Assembly: GCA_013041925.1 (NCBI GenBank)
Contig: JABDRB010000003.1
Coordinates: 62,001 to 126,000, forward strand
From: Akkermansiaceae bacterium
GTDB lineage: Bacteria; Verrucomicrobiota; Verrucomicrobiia; Verrucomicrobiales; Akkermansiaceae
Direction: 5' to 3'
Length of the DNA: 64,000 bases
Shown here: piece after piece, positions 1 to 9,839 of the stretch
How the letters are laid out: each line of letters opens with the position of its first letter
Position numbering within the stretch: the first letter of the stretch is position 1
The notes under the pieces: model-generated
Seen by the model: the letters and a program-made list of their open reading frames with translations, nothing else
Database searches by the model: none
Told to the model about the DNA's origin: nothing
Made by a program: the position numbers and the translations under genes

Positions 1-713
1 GCGTCGAGATCCTCAAAATCGTGCCCGGCCGCGTTTCCACCGAGGTGGATGCCCGTCTCTCCTTTGATACCGAGGCCACCGTCAGCAAAGCCCTTCACCT
101 GATCAATCTCTACGAAAAAGAAGGTATCAGCCGCGACCGCATCCTGATCAAGATTGCATCCACATGGGAAGGTATCCGTGCTGCCGAGCAACTCGAAAAA
201 GAAGGAATCCACTGCAACCTCACCCTGCTCTTCTCATTCGCCCAAGCCGTGGCATGCGCTGAGGCTGGCGTGCAACTGATCTCGCCCTTTGTCGGACGCA
301 TCTACGACTGGTTTAAAAAAGATAGCGGCATCGACTACCAAGGTGCCGAAGACCCCGGCGTGCTGTCGGTCCAAAAAATCTACAACTACTACAAAAAATT
401 TGGATACAACACGGAGGTCATGGGCGCATCCTTCCGCAACACCGGCCAGATCACCCACCTGACCGGCTGTGACCTGCTTACTATCAGCCCCGGTCTGCTG
501 GAAGAACTCCAGAACACCGAGGGAGAACTCGACTGCAAGCTCACCCCAGAAGCTGCCAATGCATCCGATCTCGAAAAAATCTCCCTCGATGAAAAGTCCT
601 TCCGCTTCCTCTTTAACGAGGATGCCATGGCCACGGAAAAAACCGCAGAAGGCATCCGCAACTTCTCGGCCGACATCGACAAACTTGAGAAACTCATTGC
701 CGAGATGATTTGA
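1..713 (+). CDS. tal: Transaldolase (5'-truncated by window edge)
   Basis: This is the C-terminal three quarters of a class I (TalB-type) transaldolase, which moves a dihydroxyacetone unit between sugar phosphates in the non-oxidative pentose phosphate pathway. The reading frame is open to the first base, and the residues before the first possible internal start (EILKIVPGR) match the conserved family segment, so the real start lies outside the window. The Schiff-base lysine is in LIKIAST (codon at 150-152). [11 protein letters not shown]-like and [10 protein letters not shown]-like motifs are also present. A terminator-like hairpin follows the stop. Confidence 0.95.
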   Translation, partial: VEILKIVPGRVSTEVDARLSFDTEATVSKALHLINLYEKEGISRDRILIKIASTWEGIRAAEQLEKEGIHCNLTLLFSFAQAVACAEAGVQLISPFVGRIYDWFKKDSGIDYQGAEDPGVLSVQKIYNYYKKFGYNTEVMGASFRNTGQITHLTGCDLLTISPGLLEELQNTEGELDCKLTPEAANASDLEKISLDEKSFRFLFNEDAMATEKTAEGIRNFSADIDKLEKLIAEMI

Positions 714-763
714 AAATCACCAATAAAATCGGCTAACATCGATTTACAGAAAAAAAACCACAC

Positions 764-800
764 AAAAACGGCCTGTTTTACCACAAACAGGCCGTTTTTA
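764..800 (+). terminator. Rho-independent terminator-like hairpin between tal and ilvB
   Basis: A strong inverted repeat, AACGGCCTGTTT pairing with AAACAGGCCGTT across a short loop, is flanked by A-runs on the left and T-runs on the right. It lies about 50 bp after the tal stop and about 55 bp before the ilvB start. The simplest reading is the tal terminator. A role as an ilvB leader attenuator cannot be excluded from sequence, because no obvious leader peptide rich in Leu/Val/Ile codons was seen. Confidence 0.85.
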
Positions 801-854
801 GTTTTACAAAACCCCCATTTCAGCCTATTAAGCAGTCGAAACAGCAATTTTCAC

Positions 855-2582
855 ATGAGCACACAGAAATTCGATGGAGCGCAGGCTCTGATAAAAACTC
901 TCGGCGACCTCGGGGTCGAATACATTTTCGGCTACTCCGGAGGTGCCGCCATCCCCATTTTTGACGCCCTCGTTACGGTCAAAACCAACATGAAGTTCGT
1001 TCTCGCCCGTCACGAACAAGGCTGCTGCCATATGGCCGACGGATATGCCCGCGCCACGGGTAAACCTGCTGTTGTCCTTGTCACCTCGGGGCCCGGTGCA
1101 GGAAACACGATCACCGGTATCATGACCGCACAGATGGACTCGGTCCCGATGATTATTCTTTGCGGCCAGCAGGTCACCTGGATGCTCGGCAAGGATGCCT
1201 TCCAAGAAGCCGACACATTCGGCATCACCATGCCCGTGGTGAAACACAACTACCTCGTCAAGGAAATCAATGACATTCCGCGCATTGCGCGCGAAGCCTA
1301 CCATATTGCAACCACCGGCCGACCTGGCCCCGTGCTCATCGACCTACCTAAAAATATCACTCAGGGAGATTTCAGTGGCGACATGGACCCCGAGTTTGAC
1401 TTGCCAGGCTACCAACCTCAAACGGCTTATACGGTCGACTCCACCACCATCGATGAAGCACTGCAACTCATCCACAAGGCCCAGCGCCCACTGATCCTCG
1501 CTGGGCATGGAGCGATGATTTCCGGTGCCGACGCCGAGCTCAAAGAGCTTGCGGAAACCCTGCGCTGCCCGGTCACATCCACCCTCCTCGGCAAAGGTGT
1601 CTTCCCCGAAGAACACGACCTCTCACTGGGGATGCTCGGAATGCACGGAACCGCCTACGCCAATAAAGCCGTCTGCGGCTGTGACCTCCTCATTAACATC
1701 GGCTCGCGCTTTGACGACCGCATCATCGGACAGGCCGAAAATTTCTGTAAGGATGCCCAGATTATTCACATCGACATTGACCCCTCTGAGATGAGCAAGA
1801 TGATCCGTCCGGACATTGAAATCGTCGGTGATGCCAAGGTGATCCTCCTTGAGATTAACAAACGTATTTCCGGTCTTGATACCGATCCTTGGCTCGCAGA
1901 AATCGATGCATGGAAAAAGAAATACCCACTCGCCTACCGCAAACAAGGCGGCCTCCGTATGCAGCAAGTCATCGACGAACTCTATCAAATCGCTGGGGGG
2001 GATGCAATCGTCGCGACCGATGTCGGCCAGCACCAAATGTGGGCTGCTCAGTTTTACAAAACCAATGCCTCATGGAAATGGCTCTCGTCAGGAGGAGCTG
2101 GCACCATGGGCTTTGGCTTCCCAGCCGCCATCGGTGCTGCCTTTGCCCACCCAGAGGAAACCGTCATCTCGATCAGTGGTGACGGCGGCTTCCAAATGAC
2201 CCTGTTCGAGCTCGCCACAGCTGCGTTGCACAAGCTTCCAGTTAAAATTGTGGTCCTCAACAACCACTACCTTGGCATGGTTCGCCAATGGCAGGAACTC
2301 TTCTACGAAGACAGAAAGTCCGGTGTCGATCTTGAAGGCAACCCTGACTTCTGCAAACTCGCAGCAGCCTACGGCATCCCATCCTTCAACATCAAACGCC
2401 CCGTTGATGTCCGCCGCACCCTAGAAAAAGCCTTCGAAATCAAAGACGGACCCGTATTGATCCACGCTGAGTGTGTTAAAACCGATAACGTCTTCCCCAT
2501 GATTCCCGCAGGTGCCGCCCTCGAAGGGATGCTCACCGAACCCCCGAAACACAAGATGGAGAAACCCACCGGCTCAACCTAG
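855..2582 (+). CDS. ilvB: Acetolactate synthase large (catalytic) subunit
   Basis: ThDP-dependent enzyme that condenses two pyruvates to acetolactate, or pyruvate with 2-oxobutyrate, the first common step of valine, leucine and isoleucine synthesis. The 575 residues match family length. The order is an N-terminal pyrimidine-binding domain with catalytic Glu54 (RHEQGCCHMADGYAR), a central FAD/DHNA-like domain, and a C-terminal ThDP domain with the GDGG...NN metal/ThDP motif followed by YLGMVRQWQ, typical of AHAS. The small subunit gene follows 58 bp downstream, consistent with an ilvBN operon. No Shine-Dalgarno precedes the ATG. Confidence 0.97.
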   Translation: MSTQKFDGAQALIKTLGDLGVEYIFGYSGGAAIPIFDALVTVKTNMKFVLARHEQGCCHMADGYARATGKPAVVLVTSGPGAGNTITGIMTAQMDSVPMIILCGQQVTWMLGKDAFQEADTFGITMPVVKHNYLVKEINDIPRIAREAYHIATTGRPGPVLIDLPKNITQGDFSGDMDPEFDLPGYQPQTAYTVDSTTIDEALQLIHKAQRPLILAGHGAMISGADAELKELAETLRCPVTSTLLGKGVFPEEHDLSLGMLGMHGTAYANKAVCGCDLLINIGSRFDDRIIGQAENFCKDAQIIHIDIDPSEMSKMIRPDIEIVGDAKVILLEINKRISGLDTDPWLAEIDAWKKKYPLAYRKQGGLRMQQVIDELYQIAGGDAIVATDVGQHQMWAAQFYKTNASWKWLSSGGAGTMGFGFPAAIGAAFAHPEETVISISGDGGFQMTLFELATAALHKLPVKIVVLNNHYLGMVRQWQELFYEDRKSGVDLEGNPDFCKLAAAYGIPSFNIKRPVDVRRTLEKAFEIKDGPVLIHAECVKTDNVFPMIPAGAALEGMLTEPPKHKMEKPTGST

Positions 2583-2640
2583 CCGACTGACTCACTCATT
2601 CTTTATTTTTCCCTTCCTCATTCCCAATCCTCGTTTTCCC

Positions 2641-3177
2641 ATGACCATCGTAACTACAGACACACCACCAGAAACTCCGGCTCAAACAAGCCCCGTGCAT
2701 ACACTCTCTGTTTTTGTCAATAACAAGGCCGGCGTCCTCATGCGTATCTGCCAGATCTTCGCACGTCGCGGGTATAACATCGACTCCCTCGTTGTCTCAC
2801 AAGGCCGTGATAAGTTTTTCTCACGCATGACCATCGGGATCAGTGGCGATCCTGAAGGGCTGGAGCAAATCATCCTCCAAGTCACCAAACTCGTTGATGT
2901 CATTCACTGCCTCGAACACACCAAGTCGGACTCCGTGGTCAAGGAACTCCTTCTGGTTAAATTCCTCGCCTCCAAAGCGGAACGCACCGAGGCGCTGCAG
3001 ATCATCGACCACTACGGTGGCAAGACCGTCGACCTCACGCCGGAATCCATGATCGCCATGATCCATGGTGCCAGCTCCAAGATCGATGCCGCACTCACCA
3101 TGTTCTCACAATTTGAAATCATCGAGACCGTCCGCACAGGTAAGGTCGTCATGGCCCGTGGCGAGAAGGCCACGTAG
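2641..3177 (+). CDS. ilvN: Acetolactate synthase small (regulatory) subunit
   Basis: Regulatory ACT-domain partner of the preceding IlvB; in this family it confers valine feedback inhibition and raises activity. The 178 residues begin at the ATG at 2641. A longer in-frame extension from 2512 overlaps ilvB and is low-complexity, so it was rejected. The ACT domain spans about residues 19-95 (HTLSVFVNNKAGVLMRICQIFARRGYNIDSL), followed by the C-terminal ALS_ss domain (KELLLVKF to FEIIETVRTGKVVMARG). The stop is 51 bp from the convergent parE gene. The gene could equally be named ilvH; only one small subunit is visible here. Confidence 0.95.
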   Translation: MTIVTTDTPPETPAQTSPVHTLSVFVNNKAGVLMRICQIFARRGYNIDSLVVSQGRDKFFSRMTIGISGDPEGLEQIILQVTKLVDVIHCLEHTKSDSVVKELLLVKFLASKAERTEALQIIDHYGGKTVDLTPESMIAMIHGASSKIDAALTMFSQFEIIETVRTGKVVMARGEKAT

Positions 3178-3228
3178 TATCAAAAGGCATTTCAATGAAA
3201 GGGACTGAGAGCCCCGATCATTCAGTTC

Positions 3229-5070
3229 CTACGCGGCATCAACATCATCGCGTAGGTTCTTGATGATAAACTGCTGGCGCTTCGGCGTGTTTTTACCCAT
3301 GTAAAAGGCGAGCATCTCCTTGATCCCCTTACCCTCCTCCATCCGCACCGGATCGAGGCGCATATCGGGACCAATCATGAATTTAAACTCGTCGGGCGAA
3401 ATTTCCCCCAAACCCTTAAAGCGAGTGATCTCGGCCGCTTTCCCCAGCTCACTCAGGGCGGCCACGCGTTCATCTTCGTCATAACAATAACGGGTAACCT
3501 TCTTGTTACGCACGCGGTATAAAGGTGTCTGCAGGATGTAGAGATGCCCGTCCCTGACCAGCTCAGGAAAGAACTGTAAAAAAAAGGTCAACAGGAGAAG
3601 GCGGATGTGCATGCCATCGACATCGGCATCGGTGGCGATAACCACTTTGTTGTATCGGAGCGTTTCCAAGCTTTCCTCAATATCAAGCGCGTGCTGGAGC
3701 AGGTTAAACTCCTCGTTTTCATAAACGACATTACGTTTCATCCCAAATGAGTTCAAAGGTTTCCCCCTGAGTGAAAACACGGCCTGAGTTTCGACATCGC
3801 GGCTCTTGGTTATCGAGCCACTGGCGCTATCGCCCTCAGTAATAAACACGGTGGATTCCTTAGCCCGTTTGTGTTTGCTGGAGAAGTGCGCACGGCAATC
3901 ACGCAGTTTTTTGTTATGCACCTTCGCCTTGCGGGCGCGCTCACGGGCGATCTTTTTGACACCGGAAAGCTCCTTACGCTCGCGCTCGGCGGATAAAATA
4001 CGCTTCTGCAATGCCTCGGCCGCCTGCGGGTTTTTATGCAGGTAGTTATCGAGGTGCTCTTTGAGGAAATTAGAAATAAACGTCTGAATCGTCTCGCCCT
4101 CGGGTGACACCGTCATACTCCCCAGCTTGGTTTTCGTCTGACTCTCAAAGACAGGCTCTTCGATCCTCACCAAAACCGCAGCCTCAAGTCCATTCCGGAT
4201 GTCCGCTGGGTTGTATTGTTTTTTGTAAAAGCTTCGGATCACTTGCACGATCGCACCGCGAAATGCCGCCAGATGGGTGCCGCCTTGGGTGGTATGCTGA
4301 CCATTCACAAAGGAGTAATACTCTTCGCTCCCATCCGGAGTGTGGGTAAAGGCAATCTCAATATCCTTACCGCGCAGATGAATCGGACCATAGATCGCCT
4401 CACCTTCCATCTCCTCCTTCAACAGATCAAGCAATCCATCCTTCGACTTGAATTTCTTCCCATTAAAAACAATCGCCAACCCCGGATTCAGATAGGAGTA
4501 ATAACGGCACATCTTTTCGACGTACCCCGCACGATAACGCGTCTTCGGCGGGAAGATCGTGCGATCAACATCGTAGGCGAGGCGTGTCCCGTTCGCCTCG
4601 GAGGCCTTACGCGTTTTCTTCATTTCCTCGACCACCTCACCCTTGCTAAACTCAATCGCCTTGGTCTGGCCTTCACGCCATGCCTGAATTTCGAAAAAAC
4701 CTGAGAGGGCATTGACGGCTTTGATTCCAACACCATTCAGACCGACGGACTTTTTAAATGCCTCGCTGTCGTATTTAGCTCCAGTATTGATCTTAGCGGC
4801 GCAGTCCATCAACTTTCCAAGCGGGATACCACGCCCGTAATCGCGCACTTCCACCCGACTCTCGTCATCGATATCAACCGTCACCTCGTTGCCGTATCCC
4901 ATCACATACTCGTCAATCGAGTTGTCCATCGCCTCTTTAAGCAGGATGTAGATCCCATCATCCGAGCTCCCACCGTCGCCGAGCTTGCCAATATACATGC
5001 CTGGACGCATGCGGATGTGTTCTTTCCAATCAAGACTCTTAATATCTGCTTCGGTGTATTCTGCTGCCAT
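3229..5070 (-). CDS. parE: DNA topoisomerase IV subunit B (ParE-type GyrB-like ATPase)
   Basis: ATPase/TOPRIM subunit of a type IIA topoisomerase. It has 613 residues: an N-terminal GHKL ATPase domain (catalytic-base region [12 protein letters not shown] around Glu46-Asp49-Asn50, ATP lid GLNGVG at 110-115), a transducer domain, and a TOPRIM domain with TEGDSASG (Glu about 412) and TDADVDG near 480-486. The end [12 protein letters not shown] resembles ParE/GyrB C-termini. It lacks the long GyrB insertions and is ParE-sized, hence the call; GyrB2 is the alternative. The partner parC/gyrA-like gene is not adjacent. It lies 224 bp downstream of menD on the same strand. Confidence 0.85.
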   Translation of the reverse strand: MAAEYTEADIKSLDWKEHIRMRPGMYIGKLGDGGSSDDGIYILLKEAMDNSIDEYVMGYGNEVTVDIDDESRVEVRDYGRGIPLGKLMDCAAKINTGAKYDSEAFKKSVGLNGVGIKAVNALSGFFEIQAWREGQTKAIEFSKGEVVEEMKKTRKASEANGTRLAYDVDRTIFPPKTRYRAGYVEKMCRYYSYLNPGLAIVFNGKKFKSKDGLLDLLKEEMEGEAIYGPIHLRGKDIEIAFTHTPDGSEEYYSFVNGQHTTQGGTHLAAFRGAIVQVIRSFYKKQYNPADIRNGLEAAVLVRIEEPVFESQTKTKLGSMTVSPEGETIQTFISNFLKEHLDNYLHKNPQAAEALQKRILSAERERKELSGVKKIARERARKAKVHNKKLRDCRAHFSSKHKRAKESTVFITEGDSASGSITKSRDVETQAVFSLRGKPLNSFGMKRNVVYENEEFNLLQHALDIEESLETLRYNKVVIATDADVDGMHIRLLLLTFFLQFFPELVRDGHLYILQTPLYRVRNKKVTRYCYDEDERVAALSELGKAAEITRFKGLGEISPDEFKFMIGPDMRLDPVRMEEGKGIKEMLAFYMGKNTPKRQQFIIKNLRDDVDAA

Positions 5071-5195
5071 AGGAAAATGGGGTAATGAGGGGGATGGGTG
5101 GGGGTGATGAAGTCATCGCGTTTTGCCTCGATTTGCCGAGGTTTTCTGGGGGCACGATCAGCCACCCAGTGGGTCAAAAACATCCGATCACTTAG

Positions 5196-5209
5196 TTAAG
5201 ATGTCTTAA
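5196..5209. other. Short 6-2-6 inverted repeat in the menD-parE gap
   Basis: TTAAGA-TG-TCTTAA sits about 126 bp upstream of the parE start, inside the 224-bp gap between menD and parE. It could be a small operator or chance; no binding-protein family is recognisable. Nothing else is evident in this gap. Confidence 0.25.
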
Positions 5210-5294
5210 TTGCCCAGCGATTGCAACCGCGATTTTCGAGACATTCTCTAATTCCTTGTCGGTGGATGGCCTCGTTTCTGGCCCACCTCATCAG

Positions 5295-6893
5295 CTACAA
5301 CGACGCCAACTTTTCCCAAAACATTGCGGTTTGTCGTGAGTCAGGTCGTATTTCGACAACGGTAGTTTTCTCTCCAGGTTCAAAATCGAACGCCTCAATC
5401 CCATCGACACGAAAATAGTCCATCCCCCACATCGCCGCCCAGTCTGAAAACCGGTGCCCGTGTGGATGCGTGATTAAATCAACAGCCTCATCATCGAGCT
5501 CCTGAACCTGGGGCAATCGACCAAAGATCTGCCCTCCCCCATTATTAATAACCACCAGCATCCGGCCTCGGCATTGTACCTGATCAAGTAATGCGGGCGC
5601 CGACAAATCATACATCGTTGTGAGGTCGCCAAAGACGCCCCATGCGTCTTCCTCATCAGCCGTGGCTCCGAGCCAAGATGAAATCTGACCATCGATCCCA
5701 TTCGCTCCACGGTTCGCCCTGACCCGCTCATATGGCGCGTCCCTCTGTGCAAAATCGTTCCATTCACGAATCGGCAGACTGTTTCCAAGATAAAGACTCT
5801 GACCCATGGTCGCCATCACCGAGAGCATCCGCATCATACCCGGCTCACTTTCAGGAAAGGATTCTAGCAGCTCGTTGAATCGCCCCCTTTTGCGTTTTGA
5901 GACTTGAAGATAATCCATCGTGTCACCGACCTTTTCAACCTCACCCATGGCTCGGATACAGCGGGAAACATCACCAAAAACCACCGTATTTTCACGCGCC
6001 AGCCCCGCATACCCCGTCCGACTGATCGATACCACCTTCACCGCAGGCAATGCCTCCAAGTCCCGCCAAAATCGTCCCACAGGAACCTCTCCGATCCGGA
6101 GGATGTTGGCGGGCGGATTTCCTTTAAGAATCCGGTCACCATCGACAAGCGCAAGATGTCCCAGCGACTCACGCAGGCCACTGGTGCTATCAGCGAGAAC
6201 AGGCGCGCCAAGATCACGGAGGAAATGCAAAACCTCCTCCCTGTCATCGGGTTCAAGACCACCGAGCATCACCACCAACCCACGCCATGCCTCCTTGATC
6301 AAACTCAATGCGGGAAGCATATCAATGTTGGTGCGCGTGTCGCTGAGTTCACCTAATCTCATTTTAGCCATTCTCAGGTTTGCGCCTGAGCCGCACTCGT
6401 CCTCCTCAAGGCAAATATTCATCTGCCAGGGTGTCAAACCACTCCAACCATCAAACAAGGTGAGGTCATCCTGCCATTCAATATCCTCAACACCTTCGAC
6501 GTATGTGCCAAACAGACCCACTTGGTCAATCGCTTGAGGAGAGCCCGTGCCACGAAACCTTTTCGGTCGATCCGCCGAGATCACAAGCAAAGGCCGATTC
6601 TGGTAATGCGCCTCAATCACGGCGGGGAGAAGCTCGGCCACGGCCGTTCCCGAGGTCGTAATCACGGCACAGGGGACACCACTTTGCATCGTTCTCCCGA
6701 GTGCAAAAAAACCGGCGGCCCGTTCTTCAAAATGCGAAAACACACGGATTTCGCCCGCCTCTTCATTTTCTGCGTAATCGGCCAATGCCACGACCAAGCC
6801 GAGATTTCTCGCACCGGCACACACCACATACTCCTGGATTCCTGCAGCTATGCAGGCACCCACCAGATCGCTTACCCATCCTTTACTTGACAC
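5295..6893 (-). CDS. menD: 2-succinyl-5-enolpyruvyl-6-hydroxy-3-cyclohexene-1-carboxylate synthase (MenD)
   Basis: ThDP enzyme adding a succinic semialdehyde unit from 2-oxoglutarate to isochorismate in menaquinone synthesis. About 532 residues. The N-terminal domain carries HFEERAAGFFALG with the ThDP-activating Glu and TTSGTAVAELLPAVIEAHYQ; the C-terminal domain carries VFGDLTTMYD and INNGGGQIFGRLP, the MenD-specific version of the ThDP motif. The start is not an ATG: TTG (6899) and GTG (6893) are both possible, and GTG is used here. No other men genes are near, so it is a detached member of the pathway. It follows the histidine kinase gene by about 50 bp. Confidence 0.9.
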   Translation of the reverse strand: MSSKGWVSDLVGACIAAGIQEYVVCAGARNLGLVVALADYAENEEAGEIRVFSHFEERAAGFFALGRTMQSGVPCAVITTSGTAVAELLPAVIEAHYQNRPLLVISADRPKRFRGTGSPQAIDQVGLFGTYVEGVEDIEWQDDLTLFDGWSGLTPWQMNICLEEDECGSGANLRMAKMRLGELSDTRTNIDMLPALSLIKEAWRGLVVMLGGLEPDDREEVLHFLRDLGAPVLADSTSGLRESLGHLALVDGDRILKGNPPANILRIGEVPVGRFWRDLEALPAVKVVSISRTGYAGLARENTVVFGDVSRCIRAMGEVEKVGDTMDYLQVSKRKRGRFNELLESFPESEPGMMRMLSVMATMGQSLYLGNSLPIREWNDFAQRDAPYERVRANRGANGIDGQISSWLGATADEEDAWGVFGDLTTMYDLSAPALLDQVQCRGRMLVVINNGGGQIFGRLPQVQELDDEAVDLITHPHGHRFSDWAAMWGMDYFRVDGIEAFDFEPGEKTTVVEIRPDSRQTAMFWEKLASL

Positions 6894-6944
6894 GCGCAAG
6901 GGTTACAGAGGCAAGCTGCGGGTGGCAAGGAGCAAGTGACACCC

Positions 6945-9056
6945 TCACTTCCCAATCGTCAGCTCAAAACACGCCCCTTTCTTGCGGGCAACTATTTGAA
7001 GATCCCCGCCGAGCGCACGCGCAAGCCTGCGGCATAAGGCTAAGCCGAGACCGACACCCGGCTTGCTGTGCGCGGCCTCTTGGGCGGATTTATGAAACGC
7101 ACGGAATAGCTTCCTTTGTTCAGACCGTGCAATCCCCGGCCCGTCATCACAGACTTGAAACACAACCCGATGAACCGATTTGGGATGCGCCAGAGCTCGA
7201 AGCTCAATGACTTTTCCATTCCCCTCCCCACTCGCATACTTGCTGGCATTATCCACGAGGTTAAAAATAATCTGCTCGACCGCCGTCGTATCCACCCTGA
7301 TCTCAAGTTCAGCCACGTCGGGCGTCACATCGCAGTGGAGCTCCATCCCTGCTTCCTCCGCACGAGCCCGAAGTCGCTCACACATGCGGTCGACCAATGC
7401 CCCTACTGTCACCGTCTCCACCCGTGCCCGCGCACTCCCTCGCTCGATCCTCGAGTAGGCGAGCACGTTTTCGACCAGATGAGTCAGCCGAGCCGACTCC
7501 TTACGCAGCGTGCGCAGGTAGACTTTCTGTTTCGCTTCGTCCTGCACCATCCCCTCGGCCAACATATCTGAGTAAAGACTGAATGTGGTGAGGGGCGTCC
7601 TCAGCTCGTGGGTGACCGAGGAAACAAACGAGGCTCTTCTTTCACTCAACTTCACCACACCTCGCATTAAAACCACAGCGGCTAGGGCTGCCAGCAGCGC
7701 ACTGATCCACGCCACAGCCAATGTCTTCCGCATCGGTGTCCATCCGACAGATTCAACCCCCGCAACCTCACCAGGAAGTAATCGCCAAGGCAGCGCCGCC
7801 ATCACCATCGGGTCACCTGCGTCAGGCTCAGGCATATTTCCCAACAAAACATCCAACCCGTAACGAACGGGCTCCAGCTGAGCCTCCGGCAAAAGATCTG
7901 CGATATCCTCGATCAACGATACGCTGATTGCGGCAGCATCCAGCCAAACCCCCTGAACACGGCGGTTCACACCATCACTGACCTCGCGAACTAATATTAA
8001 ATCATCTCCCAGCCAAACAGGGGTCAACGATGATAAATGAAGCCCCTCCAGCATATCGTCACGCTGGGTCACTCCCTGCACCTCATCCAACTGTGAAAGC
8101 CCAACCTTGGGGGCTGCGCCGCCCACCTGAGACGATAGCGACTTGGCACTATCGAGCGACTCTGCATCAGCTTGAATCTCATCCCCCTTTTTCAGACCTT
8201 GGGCGTCCCACCCCTGATCAGCATCCCTTTTGCTTTGAGGATGATGAACACTCGGCGACTTCGGCGGGTTCAGATTGCGCTCTAATTGACGATATGAGCT
8301 CTGCCGTTTTTTACCCGATGATTTGCTGACAATTTCCTTCCTCTTGAGTTTTTCGGCTGCATTGTAATTAGCCTGATATCCTAGAGTGTTACGAACATCC
8401 TTATTTTTAGTGGTCTGTCGCTGTAGCTTCGCCTCAGCCACCTTGTTTTCCCATTTCTGAACGTCATCTGTTTTTTCAAGTTTCGGATCTCCCCCCGCCT
8501 GAGAGGCCACCGCAGAGATCACACTCATATTATTATCGGCCAGCGGGGAGGAAGGCTTTTCATTGGCTGTGAATGATTGAGATAACTCCTCGCTGTCTAA
8601 TAAACTTTGCAGATCCTGCCAATCCCCCCCTTTTTTCTTGGATAACTGCGCTCCCTGACGCACCTGATCGGTGCGACTCCCCCAGACTCTTCCAGGTGCG
8701 ACTTCCCCCCAGGCATTGACCTGCGGAGTGCTCAGCACACCATGATTCACCTCAAAGTGAAGCTTCACATTCTCGGGCACATCCAGATTCAGAGGTGTCG
8801 GCTGCATCGCCCTACGCAAATCGACACCCCGAAAATGCCACGCCGGGCGGTTATTTTCTTCTGCCAAAATCCCAGATGCCGCCGTATCCATACGCCACAA
8901 TGCTAACCGAATCCGCTCCTGCAACTCCGCCTTAGCCTCCGCACGCGCTCGATCTTTTTCCAAACCCAGTGTGTGCTGCGTAATCATCGCCATCGCGCCA
9001 AACACCAGTAGGGCGATTAGTAACGAAAAACTCCATATGATCCATGGTCTGTTCAT
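6945..9056 (-). CDS. Sensor histidine kinase with long low-complexity extracytoplasmic insert
   Basis: Membrane histidine kinase of 703 residues, paired with the response regulator 54 bp upstream. Transmembrane segments are near residues 6-24 and 446-464. The HisKA box is SSVTHELRTPLTTFS with phospho-acceptor His483. The HATPase domain has N-box LVDNASKYA, then CDDGPGIA and GVGLGLALCRRLARALGG. The roughly 420-residue extracytoplasmic part is unusual: about residues 135-335 are charged, Lys/Gln/Ser-rich and repeat-poor, probably disordered, between two more ordered parts. There is no HAMP signature of note. The ligand is unknown. The pairing with an OmpR/PhoB-type regulator is clear; any phosphate role is inference. 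Confidence 0.9.
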   Translation of the reverse strand: MNRPWIIWSFSLLIALLVFGAMAMITQHTLGLEKDRARAEAKAELQERIRLALWRMDTAASGILAEENNRPAWHFRGVDLRRAMQPTPLNLDVPENVKLHFEVNHGVLSTPQVNAWGEVAPGRVWGSRTDQVRQGAQLSKKKGGDWQDLQSLLDSEELSQSFTANEKPSSPLADNNMSVISAVASQAGGDPKLEKTDDVQKWENKVAEAKLQRQTTKNKDVRNTLGYQANYNAAEKLKRKEIVSKSSGKKRQSSYRQLERNLNPPKSPSVHHPQSKRDADQGWDAQGLKKGDEIQADAESLDSAKSLSSQVGGAAPKVGLSQLDEVQGVTQRDDMLEGLHLSSLTPVWLGDDLILVREVSDGVNRRVQGVWLDAAAISVSLIEDIADLLPEAQLEPVRYGLDVLLGNMPEPDAGDPMVMAALPWRLLPGEVAGVESVGWTPMRKTLAVAWISALLAALAAVVLMRGVVKLSERRASFVSSVTHELRTPLTTFSLYSDMLAEGMVQDEAKQKVYLRTLRKESARLTHLVENVLAYSRIERGSARARVETVTVGALVDRMCERLRARAEEAGMELHCDVTPDVAELEIRVDTTAVEQIIFNLVDNASKYASGEGNGKVIELRALAHPKSVHRVVFQVCDDGPGIARSEQRKLFRAFHKSAQEAAHSKPGVGLGLALCRRLARALGGDLQIVARKKGACFELTIGK

Positions 9057-9110
9057 TCTTTTAAATGGTTGGTCCGATGATGGTAAAATAAAAAGTGGGG
9101 CATAAAAAAG

Positions 9111-9803
9111 CTATCCCACCATATACCCCTTCCCCCTGACAGTGACCACCACCTCCTGTCCGTGGTCACCCAGTTTTTCCCGCAAATGTGCCACGTGCAT
9201 ATCGATCGTTCGTGTCTCAATATTTTTCGGGTCAATTCTCCACACCTGCTGCAAGAGCTCCTCACGAGCCACCGCCCGTCCTTTGTTGGAGATCAAATAC
9301 CTCAGTAAATCCGATTCCCTCTCAGAGAGCTCCTTGCGATCACCGTCATCGCAACAGACTTCCCGCCGTGAAAAATCCACCCGCCCTCCGTTGTAATCAA
9401 AAGCGTTCTGCCCGACCTCCCGCTCGCTGCTCCTGCGCAGCACCGCATCCACCCGCGCCAACATTTCACGCACACTGAAGGGTTTCACCACATAGTCATC
9501 CGCTCCCATGGTCAACCCCTTGACCCGATCTGCCTCTTCACCCCGCGCCGATAAAATAATCACCGGCTGCCCAGGTCGTTCTTTCCGCAGTGCTTCCAGC
9601 ACTTCAAATCCACTGAAATGCGGCAACACCAAATCAAGCAACAATAGCTGGTAAGAAGCTTTCAGCGCATACTCCATCCCCTGCCGACCATCCGCAGCGG
9701 AGATCACCTCATACCCTGAAAAGCTCAAGGCATCCACAACTCCCTGACGCACCGCGGCATCATCCTCAACAACCAAAATAACGGGTTTTTCTTTCATCAT
9801 CAA
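9111..9803 (-). CDS. OmpR/PhoB-family response regulator
   Basis: Two-domain response regulator of 230 residues. The receiver domain has acidic pocket Glu13-Asp14-Asp15, phospho-acceptor Asp57 in LLLDLVLP, switch residues in IILSARG, and Lys in YVVKPFS. A C-terminal winged-helix Trans_reg_C domain follows (LSERESDLLRYLISNKGRAVAREELLQQVW ... IDMHVAHLREKLG ... VRGKGYMV). Three ATGs begin the frame (9803, 9800, 9797), so the exact start is uncertain by two codons. The kinase gene follows. A direct repeat with 11-bp period lies just upstream and is a candidate self-regulation site. Confidence 0.95.
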   Translation of the reverse strand: MMMKEKPVILVVEDDAAVRQGVVDALSFSGYEVISAADGRQGMEYALKASYQLLLLDLVLPHFSGFEVLEALRKERPGQPVIILSARGEEADRVKGLTMGADDYVVKPFSVREMLARVDAVLRRSSEREVGQNAFDYNGGRVDFSRREVCCDDGDRKELSERESDLLRYLISNKGRAVAREELLQQVWRIDPKNIETRTIDMHVAHLREKLGDHGQEVVVTVRGKGYMVG

Positions 9804-9839
9804 TTCGCAACCAAATTACCACTCCCCTCCCACCTTGTC

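Noticed and set aside
389-847. Minus-strand ORF of 152 aa across the 3' end of tal
   Set aside because: Antisense to transaldolase and crossing the terminator hairpin; composition is a frame shadow.
2512-2640. In-frame N-terminal extension of ilvN
   Set aside because: Overlaps ilvB and gives Pro/Phe-rich sequence unlike an ACT-domain start; ATG 2641 matches the family.
3201-3229. GGGACTGA...TCAGTTCC hairpin between ilvN and parE
   Set aside because: Eight-base stem with a G-U pair and no T-run on either strand, and it touches the parE stop.
4216-4704. Plus-strand ORF of 162 aa
   Set aside because: Antisense to parE, with no recognisable motif.
5920-6537. Plus-strand ORF of 205 aa
   Set aside because: Antisense to menD; Ser/Arg/Pro-rich shadow frame.
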